64,000 nucleotides of DNA from Desulfomicrobium macestii (GCF_014873765.1 NZ_JADBGG010000001.1:124001-188000), one strand, 5' to 3'; positions 8,403-18,526 are shown, counted from the first letter of the stretch. Made by a program: numbers and translations. The notes: generated from the sequence alone by a model not told the origin.

Positions 8403-9194
8403 TTAGCCCAGCAGCATCCGGTCCGAAACTTCCGCGTCCGCCTGGCTCTGGAACTTGTCCAGCAGGACCTCGACGGTAAGCTCCTCTTTCTCCTGTCCGC
8501 GCACGTCGAAGATGATGCGACCCCGGTGCATCATGATCAGCCGGTTGCCCAGGGTCAGGGCCTGATGCATGTTGTGGGTGACCATGAGCGTGGTCAGGCC
8601 GTGTTCGGTGACGATGCTTCGGGTCAGCTCCAGGATCTGCCCGGCTGTCTTGGGATCAAGGGCCGCGGTGTGCTCGTCCAGGAGCAGCAGTTCCGGCCGG
8701 ACCAGGGTGGCCATGACCATGGTCAAAGCCTGACGCTGTCCGCCGGAGAGCAGGCCTGCCCGGTCCTGGAGGCGGTCTTCAAGTCCCAGTCCCAGTACGC
8801 GCAGGTGCTGGCGAAAGGCTTCCCTGTCGGCCGTCTTGACGCCCCGGGACAGGCCGCGCCGCTGGCCCCTTTTTTGGGCCAGGGCCATGTTCTGGGCAAT
8901 GGAACCGCTGGCGCAGGTGCCCATGAGCGGGTCCTGAAAGACGCGCCCGATGAAGCGGGCGCGCTTGTGTTCGGGCCAGCGGGTCACGTCCGTTCCGGCC
9001 ATGGAGATGCTCCCGGAATCGAGGGCATGGGTCCCGGCCAGGCAGGACAGGAAGGTCGATTTGCCCGCGCCGTTGGAGCCGATGATGGTGATGAAGTCAC
9101 CCTGCTCGATATCGATGGACAGGTCCCGGAGACTGTGCACTTCGTTCACGCTGCCCCGATGAAAATACTTGTTGATGGCCTGGACGCGTATCAT
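8403..9194 (-). CDS. ABC transporter ATP-binding protein (TrpZ/COG1101-like)
   Basis: This 263-residue ATPase has Walker A GSNGAGKST (near 39), Q-loop VFQDPLMGT, signature LSGGQRQ and Walker B LLLLDEHTAALDP. The sequence EH in place of the common EP/ET after Walker B, and the overall style, match ATPases paired with COG4120 permeases. Its start overlaps the stop of the permease gene by ATGA. Substrates in this family include tryptophan and other aromatic or small metabolites. The partner binding-protein gene is not in this window. Confidence 0.88.
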   Translation of the reverse strand: MIRVQAINKYFHRGSVNEVHSLRDLSIDIEQGDFITIIGSNGAGKSTFLSCLAGTHALDSGSISMAGTDVTRWPEHKRARFIGRVFQDPLMGTCASGSIAQNMALAQKRGQRRGLSRGVKTADREAFRQHLRVLGLGLEDRLQDRAGLLSGGQRQALTMVMATLVRPELLLLDEHTAALDPKTAGQILELTRSIVTEHGLTTLMVTHNMHQALTLGNRLIMMHRGRIIFDVRGQEKEELTVEVLLDKFQSQADAEVSDRMLLG

Positions 9195-10075
9195 CGGGTG
9201 AACCTCCGCTTGAGCATCGGTGAGGTCAGGGCCGCGATGACCAGAAAGGCGGTGATCAGGTTCAGGTCGCTGGGGGTGAAGGAGAAGCTGCCGAGTCTGG
9301 ACCCCAGCGCCAGGGCGATGGCGGTGCGGTAGAGGATAGAGCCGACGATGACGGCGATGCAGGCCCGGGCGATGGTCGCCTTGCCGAAGACCGTTTCGCC
9401 GAGGATGACCGAGGCCAGCCCCGCGACGATGGTGCCCACGCCCATGTTCACGTCCGCCGCGCCCTGGTTTTGGGCTATGAGCGCGCCGCTGAACGCGACC
9501 AGGGCGTTGGAGAGGCCCACGCCGAAAATGATGACGTTGTCCGTGTTCACGCCCAGGGAGGTGATCATCTGCCGGTTGTCGCCGGTGGCCAGCATGGCCT
9601 GCCCGTACTCGGTGTGCAGGAACCAGATCAGCCCGGACGTGATGAGGACCGCGACAACAAAAAAGAACACGGGGGTGAGCTGATAGAGCGGCAGCCCCAG
9701 GTTTTCGAGGTCCGTCAGCACCGAGGGCGTACCCAGGAGCGCCACGTTGGGGCCGCCCATGATCCTGATATTGATGGAATACAGCGAGATCATGGTCAGG
9801 ATGGACGCCAGAAGATGCAGTATTTTGAGCTTGGTGTTCAGGATCGCGGTCACCGCTCCGGCCAGAAATCCGGCCGCCGAGGCCAGCGCAAGGGCCAGGT
9901 ACGGGCTGTATCCGGCGGTGATGGTCACGGCGCTGACCGAAGCCCCCAGAGGCAGGCTGCCGTCAACGGTCAGGTCCGGAAAGTCGAGTATCCGAAAGGT
10001 CAGATACACCCCGAGGGCCATGATGCCGTATAAAAAACCCTGTTCCAGGGCTCCGAGAAAGGCGTAGAGGGTCAT
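9191..10075 (-). CDS. ABC transporter permease (COG4120 / TrpY-like)
   Basis: The 294-residue protein is almost entirely hydrophobic, with eight or more predicted membrane segments from residue 5 onward. The N terminus MTLYAFLGALEQGFLYG and the FPDLTVDGSLPLG motif resemble COG4120 permeases related to the sugar/branched-chain permease superfamily. I start it at 10075; a longer in-frame version up to 10159 would add Pro/His-rich residues unlike a membrane protein. The upstream ribosome site is weak. It forms a two-gene unit with the ATPase. Confidence 0.85.
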   Translation of the reverse strand: MTLYAFLGALEQGFLYGIMALGVYLTFRILDFPDLTVDGSLPLGASVSAVTITAGYSPYLALALASAAGFLAGAVTAILNTKLKILHLLASILTMISLYSINIRIMGGPNVALLGTPSVLTDLENLGLPLYQLTPVFFFVVAVLITSGLIWFLHTEYGQAMLATGDNRQMITSLGVNTDNVIIFGVGLSNALVAFSGALIAQNQGAADVNMGVGTIVAGLASVILGETVFGKATIARACIAVIVGSILYRTAIALALGSRLGSFSFTPSDLNLITAFLVIAALTSPMLKRRFTR

Positions 10076-10195
10076 GATTCGTGTTGGTGCTGGATGTGGA
10101 TGGAAAAGGGCGCGTCCGCCCGCAGAGCGGGACATACATGGGGGCGGGTGGAAGGACAAGCCCGTGGGGAGTCATGCTTTTGGCCCGGAGAGATC

Positions 10196-12160
10196 CTAGT
10201 CGTACCGGTTGCTGATCGCCAGGAATTCGAGCTGTGTTTCTTCGAACGCATCGACCACGTCCGGATCGAAATGGGCGCCGCGTCCGGCAAGGATGATTTG
10301 AAGCGCCTCTTTATGCGGCATGGCGTCCTTGTAGACGCGCTTTGTGACCAGCGCGTCATAGACATCGGCCAGCGCCATGAGCCGGCCTCCAAGGGGGATG
10401 GCCTCTGCTTTGAGTCCTTGTGGATAGCCGGAGCCGTCCCATTTTTCATGGTGTGAGAGGGCGATTTCGCGCGCCAGACCCAGGAAGGAACGGTCGCCGC
10501 TGTCCGTGCTCTGACGTTCTGCTTCGGCCAGGGTTTCGGCTCCGAGGAGAGTGTGTCGCTGCATCGCCTTGAATTCTTCGCGGGTCAGCGAGTCTGGTTT
10601 GAGCAGGATGCTGTCTGCGATGCCGACCTTGCCGATATCATGCAGGGGCGCGGATTTGTAGAGCAGTTCGATGGTATCCCGGTCGAGATATTTTTTGAAT
10701 TTTGGTTTCCGGGCCAGGACGCGGGCCAGGACGAGGACATACTCGCGGGTGCGCCGGATGTGCCCGCCGGTTTCGGGGTCGCGGGTTTCGGCCAGCGCGG
10801 TGAGGCTCATGATGGTGGCGTCCTGGGCGTGCAGCAGCTGCCTGCTGCGGATGCGCAATTCGCGCTCCTCCATGCCATATTTGATGAGGCTTAAAAGAGC
10901 CATGTTGCCCAGTAGGATTATTTCCGTGGACAAAGGCGAAATCCAGTAGCCTGGGCCGTTCAGGAGCCAGAGGCTGGCGCTCCACACCCCTGTCGCCCCC
11001 ACGAGCAGGCCGGCCGCACAAGTCAAGGGACCGGCGGACATCATCAGCAGACTCGACAGGAGGCCTACAGCCGCGATGGCACATGCTTCCGCCCCGATGG
11101 CCCAGGCCGGACGGATGAGGGTGTCTTTCTGGAGCAGGTTGTCGAGCAGGGTGGCATGGACTTCGATGCCCGGAAAGACGCGGTCCACGGGAGTGGCGTG
11201 ATTGTCCCCAAGCCCCGAGGCTGTGGGTCCGACAATGGCCACGCGTCCCTGCAAATCCGGCAGGGGGCCGCCGAGGATGTCGGTCGCGGAGTACGTGGTG
11301 AAGGTTCCGCTTGGGCCTCGATATCTGAGCAGCACGTTGCCCTGTGCGTCGATGTGCGTGCGCTTGCGGCCTAACTGGACGAAGTTTCCGTCTGCATCTT
11401 GCCCCAGGCCAACGGCGGTTTCGCCCCGGGTCATGACCGTGGCCAGGATCAGGCTTGGCAGCAGTTTGTCTGCGTGCAGCGCAATGAGCGGGGTCCGCCG
11501 GATGACTCCGTCGGAGTCGGGCAGGGCGTTGATGAAGCCTGAATTTGTCGCGGCCGCGTTCAGGATCGTCAGGGGGCAGACGGCGGTCTCGGCCGTGTGC
11601 AGCGATAATCCGGCAGGTATGGATTGTCCGGAGAGAATCGGATGAACTTCGCAGAAGGGGGCTTTGTCGTGATTGGGGGTAAAGAGCAGCTTGTGACCCA
11701 GAACGGTCGGCATTTTCGCCAGAGCTTCCGCCAGCAGACGGTCATGGTCCAGCCTGTTCTGAGGCAAACCTTCAAGATCAATCGAGAATCCTGTTGTTTG
11801 GCGCAACTCTTCCTGCACCAGCAGCGGCGAGGTCCTGTCGCGGGCCGAAAGGATCAGGTCCAGGGTCACGATGTCTGCGCCGGCTTCGTGCAGGCGGGTG
11901 ATCAGGCTTGCAAGCACATGTCGCGGCCAAGGCCATTGACCCAGAGCGGTCAGGGATTTGTCGTCGATGGCAATGAGCACCGGCACAGGACTCGGAGGCC
12001 GCTGACTGGTTTGGGACAGCAGTACGTCATAGACCTTGCGCTCGAAATGGGTGAGCAACTCCGGGCGCACGACATGCAGGATCACGACGCAGAGCGTGAT
12101 GACGCACCCGGTGCCCAGCAGGCGAAGGATGTCCCTGCGGCGGTATCTTTGTCGCTTCAT
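10196..12160 (-). CDS. CHASE2 sensor / HD-GYP phosphodiesterase-type protein
   Basis: This 654-residue protein has an N-terminal membrane anchor (about 14-30), a large extracytoplasmic CHASE2 domain (about 35-350) and two or three closely spaced membrane segments (about 355-435). A C-terminal HD-GYP domain follows, with the HD motif in APLHDIGKVGI and the GYP motif in HHEKWDGSGYPQGL. HD-GYP domains hydrolyse cyclic di-GMP. CHASE2 is more often joined to adenylate/guanylate cyclases or kinases. It is the last gene of a FecR-OmpA-CHASE2 operon and probably couples an envelope signal to c-di-GMP levels. Confidence 0.9.
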   Translation of the reverse strand: MKRQRYRRRDILRLLGTGCVITLCVVILHVVRPELLTHFERKVYDVLLSQTSQRPPSPVPVLIAIDDKSLTALGQWPWPRHVLASLITRLHEAGADIVTLDLILSARDRTSPLLVQEELRQTTGFSIDLEGLPQNRLDHDRLLAEALAKMPTVLGHKLLFTPNHDKAPFCEVHPILSGQSIPAGLSLHTAETAVCPLTILNAAATNSGFINALPDSDGVIRRTPLIALHADKLLPSLILATVMTRGETAVGLGQDADGNFVQLGRKRTHIDAQGNVLLRYRGPSGTFTTYSATDILGGPLPDLQGRVAIVGPTASGLGDNHATPVDRVFPGIEVHATLLDNLLQKDTLIRPAWAIGAEACAIAAVGLLSSLLMMSAGPLTCAAGLLVGATGVWSASLWLLNGPGYWISPLSTEIILLGNMALLSLIKYGMEERELRIRSRQLLHAQDATIMSLTALAETRDPETGGHIRRTREYVLVLARVLARKPKFKKYLDRDTIELLYKSAPLHDIGKVGIADSILLKPDSLTREEFKAMQRHTLLGAETLAEAERQSTDSGDRSFLGLAREIALSHHEKWDGSGYPQGLKAEAIPLGGRLMALADVYDALVTKRVYKDAMPHKEALQIILAGRGAHFDPDVVDAFEETQLEFLAISNRYD

Positions 12161-12186
12161 TTATTGACGCCTGGACGTGCGGGTGG

Positions 12187-12783
12187 TCAGCGTACCAGTA
12201 CCTCCACGCGACGGTTCCTGGGTTCGGGAGTATCGTCGGCGGTGGGGATGAGGAGATTGCCCTCACCGTGGGAAAACACTTTCATGATGGACGGATCGAT
12301 TCCCTGCCCGGCCAGGATACCTCGCGCACTTTCAGCACGTTCCAGAGACAGGCGGGCGTTGTCCTCACGCTGTCCGACCGTGTCCGAGTGGCCGTTGATG
12401 CGCACATCGCGGGAATTGCGTCGGTTGATGGCTTCAATGATCATGGATGGAACGGGCTTCGATTCGGCGGTCAGTTCCGCTCTGCCGTATTCAAAATAGA
12501 GCAGGAAGGCTTCAGGCGGATTGGGCATCGCCTGGAGAATCTGGCCGTACTCCTGCTCGATCTTTTTCTGGTCGAGGGTTTGCAGTGCGCCAGGTGAGGC
12601 CGAGGCGTCGCTGACTCTTGTGCTGTGTCCGGCAGCGGAAAGCTGTTGCGTTCCGGTCGGAGTGCTGACCGTTACCTGTCCGACCGAGCCGTCCGGGTCT
12701 TCGAGCAGGACTACGGTCGTGCCCTTGGTTGCGCAACCGGCAAAGGCCAGACAAAGGATGAGCAGGAGAGTCCGCGCGATCAT
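12187..12783 (-). CDS. OmpA-family outer-membrane lipoprotein
   Basis: This 198-residue protein has a lipoprotein signal with lipobox LAFAGC (Cys17). The C-terminal OmpA domain (about 90-198) includes INGHSDTVG and NRRVEVLV, the peptidoglycan-binding features of the family. It would anchor the outer membrane to the cell wall. It lies between a FecR-domain gene, with an ATGA overlap, and the CHASE2/HD-GYP gene, so the three are probably one signalling unit. Confidence 0.9.
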   Translation of the reverse strand: MIARTLLLILCLAFAGCATKGTTVVLLEDPDGSVGQVTVSTPTGTQQLSAAGHSTRVSDASASPGALQTLDQKKIEQEYGQILQAMPNPPEAFLLYFEYGRAELTAESKPVPSMIIEAINRRNSRDVRINGHSDTVGQREDNARLSLERAESARGILAGQGIDPSIMKVFSHGEGNLLIPTADDTPEPRNRRVEVLVR

Positions 12784-13223
12784 TGTTCCACCACCTTGAC
12801 CAGAAAACGTGTGCCATGAACGGCGATGACCGCATCCGGCGTTTCGATATGAACTTTCTCGGGAGCAAGGCGAGCGATGACTCCGGACATGTAGGCGAAG
12901 GATCCTTTGAGCAGACGTATGGCGATGGACAATTTCTCTTCCTGGGGAGCAAAGGCGAAGTCGCTCAGTTCGAGACGGCTGTTTGGACCCAGAGAAAGAA
13001 TCGTGTCATCTTCAAGCATGATCCCGAGAGTGCTTTGATCCGAGGTAATGACAATGTCTTCTACGTAAAGAATGTCTCCAGTCCTTGCTGGGATGGTATT
13101 GCCCGCCCGCACAATTTGTCCGCTTCCCTCGGCGGCCTTGATGAAGCCTGCCACGCCAGGTTCCGCGTAAACCGTGCCTGTGTGCACAACAATGCTCAGG
13201 ATGAGGAGCATGAAAAGATGCAT
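12780..13223 (-). CDS. Secreted FecR-domain protein
   Basis: The 147-residue product has a signal peptide (about 1-20) followed by a FecR domain. Motifs are AGNTIPARTGDILYVED, a central LGPNSRLEL and the C-terminal GTRFLV. FecR domains act in the periplasm and often pair with CHASE2 proteins. The ATG at 13223 follows GGAGAA and starts the signal peptide. It is the first gene of the operon, with a plausible sigma-70 promoter 40-70 bp upstream. Confidence 0.87.
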   Translation of the reverse strand: MHLFMLLILSIVVHTGTVYAEPGVAGFIKAAEGSGQIVRAGNTIPARTGDILYVEDIVITSDQSTLGIMLEDDTILSLGPNSRLELSDFAFAPQEEKLSIAIRLLKGSFAYMSGVIARLAPEKVHIETPDAVIAVHGTRFLVKVVEQ

Positions 13224-13262
13224 GGAGTTCTCCGAGGGCTTGGGTTGGACAATAATTTTTTC

Positions 13263-13291
13263 ACAATACGTCACTCTTTGATTTTATTCAA
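13263..13291 (-). promoter_or_regulatory. Candidate sigma-70 promoter of the fecR-ompA-CHASE2 operon
   Basis: On the minus strand, TTGAAT (13291-13286) and TATTGT (13268-13263) are separated by 17 bases. They lie 40-68 bp upstream of the first gene of the operon. The spacing is optimal and both hexamers are close to consensus. Confidence 0.45.
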
Positions 13292-13689
13292 GTAATGTGT
13301 GCGAGACCATGCGTATCCCTGTTTTTTTGGGTTGTGATGAAGACCGCTGATGGACCGTGGTCGCGATGACTCATTTGCCGACAATAGTTTCATTTTTGAT
13401 CATTGGCATGAAATGTTGAATTTTTTGGATTCCAGGCCAAGGGGATGGACTCCTTGCAATGATCCCTCGCCGGGTCTAAAAGCCTTGATCATCCAGCGCC
13501 TTGCCCAAGGATCATCCGCAAGATTGTTCCTTGGGGTCCACAGAAGGGGCGCGTGGGCATATATGGTGGGGTGCGGCGACCATAAAGCGGGGTCAACGCG
13601 GATGTCCTGCCGTTTTGACCTGCGTACTTTGACAGAAGCTCAACGCTTTGAGTAGGGCAGAGCCCAAATCACATTTGACCGAGGTCTTC
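13292..13689. other. Intergenic region without a recognised gene
   Basis: About 400 bases separate the divergent fecR-like and recQ genes. An open frame of 101 codons (13350-13655, plus strand) lacks a good ribosome site and resembles no family I know. Several GATCATC and CCTTG/CAAGG short repeats occur near 13480-13530. I see no tRNA or riboswitch. It presumably holds the recQ promoter. Confidence 0.5.
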
Positions 13690-15936
13690 ATGCCCAAGCC
13701 CATTGATGTTCTGCGTACGGTTTTCGGTTACGACGGGTTCGTCGGACCGCAGGAATCCATAATCGAAACCCTGTTGGCCGGGCGCGATGCCGTCGTGCTC
13801 ATGCCCACCGGCGGGGGAAAATCCCTGTGTTATCAGATTCCCGCCCTGATCCGGCCCGGCACCGCCGTTGTCGTCTCTCCGCTCATCGCGCTCATGCGCG
13901 ATCAGGTGCAGAGTCTGACTCAAAATGGCGTGCGCGCGGCTTATCTGAACTCCTCGCTTTCGGCGGCCGAGGCCCGGGGGGTCGAGGCCGAGCTGCTGGC
14001 CGGGCGGCTGGATCTGATCTATGTCGCCCCGGAACGCCTGTTCCTGGCCGGTTTTCTGGAGCAGCTCGGGCGTATCCCGCTGGCGCTCTTCGCCATCGAC
14101 GAAGCGCATTGCGTGTCCCAGTGGGGCCACGATTTCAGGCCCGAATACACCCGCCTCGGAATGATCGCCGAGCGTTTCCCCGAGGTCCCGCGTCTGGCCC
14201 TGACCGCCACGGCCGACGACTTGACCCGGGCGGACATCATCCGCCAGCTTGGCCTGGAGTCGGCGCGGGTCTTTGCCTCGGGTTTTGATCGGCCGGGTAT
14301 CCGTTATCTTGTCGCGCTCAAGGACCACCCCGAGCAGCAGCTTGCCGATTTTCTGCGCGCGCAGCCTGCCGGAGATGCGGGCATCGTCTACCGCATGTCC
14401 CGTAAGAAGGTCGAGGCCACGGCCGCGAGCCTTGGCAAACAGGGGTTTACGGCCCTGCCTTACCACGCGGGGCTGGATCCGGCCACGCGTGAGCGCAACC
14501 AGGAGCGTTTCATGCGCGAGGACGGGGTGATCATGGTCGCCACCGTCGCTTTCGGCATGGGCGTGGACAAGCCGAACGTGCGTTTCGTGGTTCATCTCGA
14601 TCCTCCCACGAGTCTTGAGGCCTATCATCAGGAAACGGGCCGCGCGGGCCGGGACGGCCTGCCTGCCGTGGCCCTCATGACCTACGGCCTGGGCGACATC
14701 GCCATGCTGCGCCGGCTGGTGGCCATGGACGCGGGATCGACCCGCCTTCCCGCCGACACGCAGGAAGGAAGGGGGGAAAGCCGGGTGCGGCACGAACGCC
14801 TCAAACAGCAGAAGCTGACCTCTCTGCTCGGATTCTGCGAGACCACCAACTGTCGGCGGCAGGTGCTGTTGCGCTATTTCGGCCAGGAGCTGCCCGAGCC
14901 TTGCGGAAACTGCGACATTTGCCTTGACCCCGTCGAGTCCTGGGATGGAACAGTGGCGGCCCAGAAGGCCCTGTCGACCATCTTCCGGGTCCAGGAAGGC
15001 TTTGGCGCGGGGCATCTGGCCGACGTGCTGGTCGGCAAGCAGACCAAGGCCGTCGAACGCTGGGGTCACGAGGCGGTCTCGACATTCGGCATCGGCACGG
15101 AACTGTCCCGGCCGGAATGGCTCAGCGTCTACCGCCAACTGGTGGCGGCCGGGCTGGCCGACGTGGACATGGAAGGGTATGGGGCCCTGAAGCTCAATGC
15201 CCACAGCTGGGAAGTCATGAGGGGCGGACGAACCGTGGCCCTGCGCCGCGATCCGGTTCAGGTCAGGGGAGCGCAAAAGCCCCTAGCGCCCAAGATGGCG
15301 GAGGTGTCCTCGCCCGAGGCCCGGGAACTGTGGGAAAGCCTGCGCGCGTTGCGGCTGGAAATTTCCCGCGAACAGGGCGTGCCGCCCTACGCGGTTTTTT
15401 CGGACCGGACTCTTTTGGAGATGGTTCGCTACAGGCCGCGGGCTGTTGCGGACCTGCATGGCATCAGTGGAGTGGGGCGGATGAAGCTTGGGGCCTATGG
15501 GGAGCGCTTTGTCGAGATCTTGCAACAACACGAGTCCGAACACGGCCGCCCCGAGGACGTGCCCGACGTTCCCGCGCCGCGCGTCCAGAAGACCAAACCT
15601 GGAGCGCAGGTGCTGTCCGGCACGGAACAGACCAGCTTGGATCTGTTCCGGGAAGAGGGGGGCGTCGAGGCGGTGGCCGGAGCCAGGGGGCTGAAGCCCG
15701 CCACGATCTATGGCCATCTGGTCAAGGCCATCGCCCTGGGACATGTCTCGGCGGCGGAGGTCACGGGCCTGACCCGTGGGCAGCTCTCGCGCATAGAGGA
15801 CATGATTGGGTCCATGCGGGCGCGCGGCGTGGCCTCTCTTGGCGCGGTGATCGATGCGCTCGATGGGGAATTCAGCTACGAGATCCTGCGTTGCGTCCAG
15901 GCCGGGATGCTGAGGGAACAAGCGGAGCAGGCATGA
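13690..15936 (+). CDS. recQ: ATP-dependent DNA helicase RecQ
   Basis: The 748-residue protein has helicase motif I TGGGKS (K44), the DEAH box at 137-140, motif [12 protein letters not shown], a four-cysteine zinc site beginning at C383 (CETTNC ... CGNCDIC) and a winged-helix region. An HRDC domain sits near 540-620, followed by a C-terminal helix-turn-helix extension. It unwinds DNA in recombination and fork repair. The ATG at 13690 is preceded by GAGG. The stop overlaps the start of cca by ATGA, an unexpected but clear coupling of DNA repair and tRNA maturation genes. Confidence 0.95.
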   Translation: MPKPIDVLRTVFGYDGFVGPQESIIETLLAGRDAVVLMPTGGGKSLCYQIPALIRPGTAVVVSPLIALMRDQVQSLTQNGVRAAYLNSSLSAAEARGVEAELLAGRLDLIYVAPERLFLAGFLEQLGRIPLALFAIDEAHCVSQWGHDFRPEYTRLGMIAERFPEVPRLALTATADDLTRADIIRQLGLESARVFASGFDRPGIRYLVALKDHPEQQLADFLRAQPAGDAGIVYRMSRKKVEATAASLGKQGFTALPYHAGLDPATRERNQERFMREDGVIMVATVAFGMGVDKPNVRFVVHLDPPTSLEAYHQETGRAGRDGLPAVALMTYGLGDIAMLRRLVAMDAGSTRLPADTQEGRGESRVRHERLKQQKLTSLLGFCETTNCRRQVLLRYFGQELPEPCGNCDICLDPVESWDGTVAAQKALSTIFRVQEGFGAGHLADVLVGKQTKAVERWGHEAVSTFGIGTELSRPEWLSVYRQLVAAGLADVDMEGYGALKLNAHSWEVMRGGRTVALRRDPVQVRGAQKPLAPKMAEVSSPEARELWESLRALRLEISREQGVPPYAVFSDRTLLEMVRYRPRAVADLHGISGVGRMKLGAYGERFVEILQQHESEHGRPEDVPDVPAPRVQKTKPGAQVLSGTEQTSLDLFREEGGVEAVAGARGLKPATIYGHLVKAIALGHVSAAEVTGLTRGQLSRIEDMIGSMRARGVASLGAVIDALDGEFSYEILRCVQAGMLREQAEQA

Positions 15937-17081
15937 AAATCTATCTTGTCGGCGGGGCGGTGCGCGATCAGGTGCGGGGTCAGGGCCCCGTGGATTTCGA
16001 TTTCGTGGCCATCGGCGGAGATGAACGCGAACTGCGCAGGCGGGTGCCGGGCCTGACCAGGGTCGGGCAGGGCATCCCGGTTTTCGTGCGTGGGAGCAGC
16101 CAGTACACGATCTCGGAGTTTTCGAGCATCGAGGACGACCTGTGTTCCCGCGACCTGACCATAAATGCCCTGGCCAGGGATGATTCCGGCCAGATTGTGG
16201 CCCATCCCCTGGCGCTTGCAGACCTGCGCGATAAGATTCTGCGCCCCGTGGCCCCGGCCAATTTTCTGGCCGATCCCTTGCGGGTCATTCGCGCGGCCCG
16301 TTTTGCCGCTGCGTTTCCCGATTTCACGGTGCACGAGCGATTGCTGGAGGCCATGCGCGGTGTCGCCCCGGATGCGCTTGGCCGCGTGGCGGCGGAAAGG
16401 GTCGGACAGGAGGTTCTCAAAGCCTGCGCCGCACCCGCGCCGGGAAATTTCCTGCGCGTGCTGCAGGCCGGGGACAGGCTTGCGCCGTGGCTGGCCGAAT
16501 TCACGGACGCGCACTCCATACCGGCCGGTCCTCCGGAGTTTCACGATGCGAGCGTGCTGGAACATACCGCCAGGGTCATGGACAGGTGCGCCGGAGACGG
16601 CCTTGGGGTCTGGATGGCGCTGTGCCACGATCTGGGCAAGACCGTGACGCCAGCCGAGCTTCTGCCCCGGCACCACGGGCACGAGGCGGTCGGTCCGGAC
16701 ATGGCGCAAAGCCTGGCCCTGCGCTTGCGCCTTCCGAACCGTCACGGCGCGGCCGGACGGTTGGCAGCGCGCTGGCACATGGCCGCCGGACGCTACGCTG
16801 ACCTCAAGCCGTCAACCCGGGTGCGCCTGCTGCTGGAACTCGACAAGGCCGGGATCATGAAGAATTTTTTCCGGCTGGTGGCGGCGGATCGTGGCGGCGA
16901 GCAGCTGGAACTGGCGCGGCGTGAACTGGCTGTGATCAAGTCCGTTCGTCTGCCGGAAAAACATCGCGACCTGGGTCCAAGGAGCGCGGACATTCTTTTG
17001 ATGCTGCGTTGCGAGGCGCTCAGCGAGAATTCCAGGGCCGAAGGGGCGAGCGAAGATGGAAGTGCTGGCATGCGGGGGTGA
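15933..17081 (+). CDS. cca: CCA-adding tRNA nucleotidyltransferase (HD-domain type)
   Basis: The 382-residue protein has the class II nucleotidyltransferase motif GGAVRD (residues 7-12), the catalytic DFDF pair, RDLTINALA and [15 protein letters not shown]-terminal HD domain contains CHDLGKT, as in the bacterial multifunctional enzyme. It adds or repairs the CCA end of tRNAs. It is slightly shorter than E. coli Cca. Its start overlaps recQ. Confidence 0.93.
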   Translation: MKIYLVGGAVRDQVRGQGPVDFDFVAIGGDERELRRRVPGLTRVGQGIPVFVRGSSQYTISEFSSIEDDLCSRDLTINALARDDSGQIVAHPLALADLRDKILRPVAPANFLADPLRVIRAARFAAAFPDFTVHERLLEAMRGVAPDALGRVAAERVGQEVLKACAAPAPGNFLRVLQAGDRLAPWLAEFTDAHSIPAGPPEFHDASVLEHTARVMDRCAGDGLGVWMALCHDLGKTVTPAELLPRHHGHEAVGPDMAQSLALRLRLPNRHGAAGRLAARWHMAAGRYADLKPSTRVRLLLELDKAGIMKNFFRLVAADRGGEQLELARRELAVIKSVRLPEKHRDLGPRSADILLMLRCEALSENSRAEGASEDGSAGMRG

Positions 17082-17098
17082 ATCCCGGAGGAGGTTTC

Positions 17099-18055
17099 AT
17101 GAAGTGGTCTGTTGCAAGCGGCATGGCGGTGATTCTTGTTTTCTGTCTTTTTGCGCTGGGGGGGCATGCTGCTCCGGGGGCGGCGGACGATATCCTGGTC
17201 TATGAGCGTCAGGGCTGGATCTGGAGCTGCGATGGCGAAGGCGGGAAGCAGAAGCGCCTGACCCGGGGCGCAAGGCCTGGTGTCAGCCCGGACGGAGGGC
17301 AGATCGCCTTTTTCCGGCCAAGCGAGGCCGGGCATGAAGAGATGTCCGACTTGTGGATCATCGCTCCACGGAGCGGTACGGAAAAGAGGATCGCTTCGTC
17401 GCTTTTCGCCGCCTCCGCTCCGGTCTGGTCCGTAAAGGGCGCCTGGCTTGCCTTCCTGGCCCGCGACGCCCGCGCGCTCACCAGTCTTGTGGTCATGTCC
17501 GCCGACGGTTCGGCAGTGACCACTCCCTTGCGCGAGGACGGCGAGGGCGTGGGATTTCTCTGCGCGCTGTCCGTCACTCCGCAGGACTCCCTGCTGGTGC
17601 ACGACATGGCCAATGCCTACTGGGTGAACCCTGCCGGCGGGGTGCTCAAAAGCGTTCCGCTGGCGAAGATCATGGGCTCAAGGGCGCAAGGCGTCACCAG
17701 CATGGACAGTTTTTCGGTCTGTCCGACGGACCCGACGGTGCTTGTCTTCAGCCACGCGGTTTCCGGCACCCCGCGTTTCGAGAGCATCATGCACGAGCCA
17801 AGTTCCGCCCTGTCCCTGCATGACAGCTGGGTCGGCGTGGGCAAGAACATGCAGATCACGCCGCGTGAGATCACGGCCTTTGATCCGGTCTGGTCCATGG
17901 ACGGCAAGCGAATCTATTTCGTCGGCTACCGGGACACCCTGGCCACCGATGCGGAGCTGTTCCGGATTTTGCGTGTCGACCGTTTCGGTTCGGGGCTCAA
18001 GGAATTGGTGTCTGGGGAGAGCGTAAGCGTCGGGTCAGGGTCCGCCGGGCGATGA
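17099..18055 (+). CDS. Secreted TolB-like PD40 beta-propeller protein
   Basis: The 318-residue product has a signal peptide (1-24) followed by WD40-like PD40 repeats, for instance GVSPDGGQIAFFRP and PVWSMDGKRIYFVG, resembling the TolB propeller. The usual pal or tol partners are absent here, so a specific Tol function is not claimed. The ATG at 17099 follows GGAGGAGG and starts the signal peptide; a longer frame upstream overlaps cca and was rejected. Confidence 0.82.
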   Translation: MKWSVASGMAVILVFCLFALGGHAAPGAADDILVYERQGWIWSCDGEGGKQKRLTRGARPGVSPDGGQIAFFRPSEAGHEEMSDLWIIAPRSGTEKRIASSLFAASAPVWSVKGAWLAFLARDARALTSLVVMSADGSAVTTPLREDGEGVGFLCALSVTPQDSLLVHDMANAYWVNPAGGVLKSVPLAKIMGSRAQGVTSMDSFSVCPTDPTVLVFSHAVSGTPRFESIMHEPSSALSLHDSWVGVGKNMQITPREITAFDPVWSMDGKRIYFVGYRDTLATDAELFRILRVDRFGSGLKELVSGESVSVGSGSAGR

Positions 18056-18073
18056 CCATGGCTTTGGTCTTTC

Positions 18074-18502
18074 TTATCTGATCTTGCGTCTGAAGGCCGC
18101 GAAACACAGGAACAGCCCCGCTGCCAGGATGGCGACCTTGCCGAGGTCAAAGCGGGCGTCCTTTTCAAGGGCGTTTACGTAGGGCAGGGCGGGCAGGTAG
18201 AAAACGGCGCTTCTGCCCTTGGAGATGCCTGCGCTCATGGCGGTGCCGATGGTCTTGGTGTTGCCGGGGATGACCCGTCCGTCGGGGAGGGTGAATTCAA
18301 AGCCCACGGAGTAGCTGTAGCTGTTGGCCACGGGGGCTTGGCGGTCGCCGAGTTCGCGGCGGATGACGGTGATTTCGCCGGACGCCCGGGCGCCGATCAC
18401 GGGTAGCAGGGGAATTATCACGCCGTAAAGAGTCAGGAGCAGTCCCACGACAAAGACGATGATCCTGGGGAGAAGGGGAGTGTTTTTCGGGGTCTTGGGC
18501 AT
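18074..18502 (-). CDS. DUF3592-like membrane protein
   Basis: This 142-residue protein has two membrane segments, near 13-35 and 120-136, flanking an extracytoplasmic stretch with YSVGFEFTLPDGR and an FYLPALPYVNAL motif, characteristic of DUF3592. Function is unknown. It converges on the PD40 gene. Confidence 0.75.
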   Translation of the reverse strand: MPKTPKNTPLLPRIIVFVVGLLLTLYGVIIPLLPVIGARASGEITVIRRELGDRQAPVANSYSYSVGFEFTLPDGRVIPGNTKTIGTAMSAGISKGRSAVFYLPALPYVNALEKDARFDLGKVAILAAGLFLCFAAFRRKIR

Positions 18503-18526
18503 GTCGTTCTGCTGTGAAGTCCAGGA

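Noticed and set aside
13350-13655. A 101-codon plus-strand frame before recQ
   Set aside because: Weak ribosome site, no recognisable family and codon use unlike neighbours.
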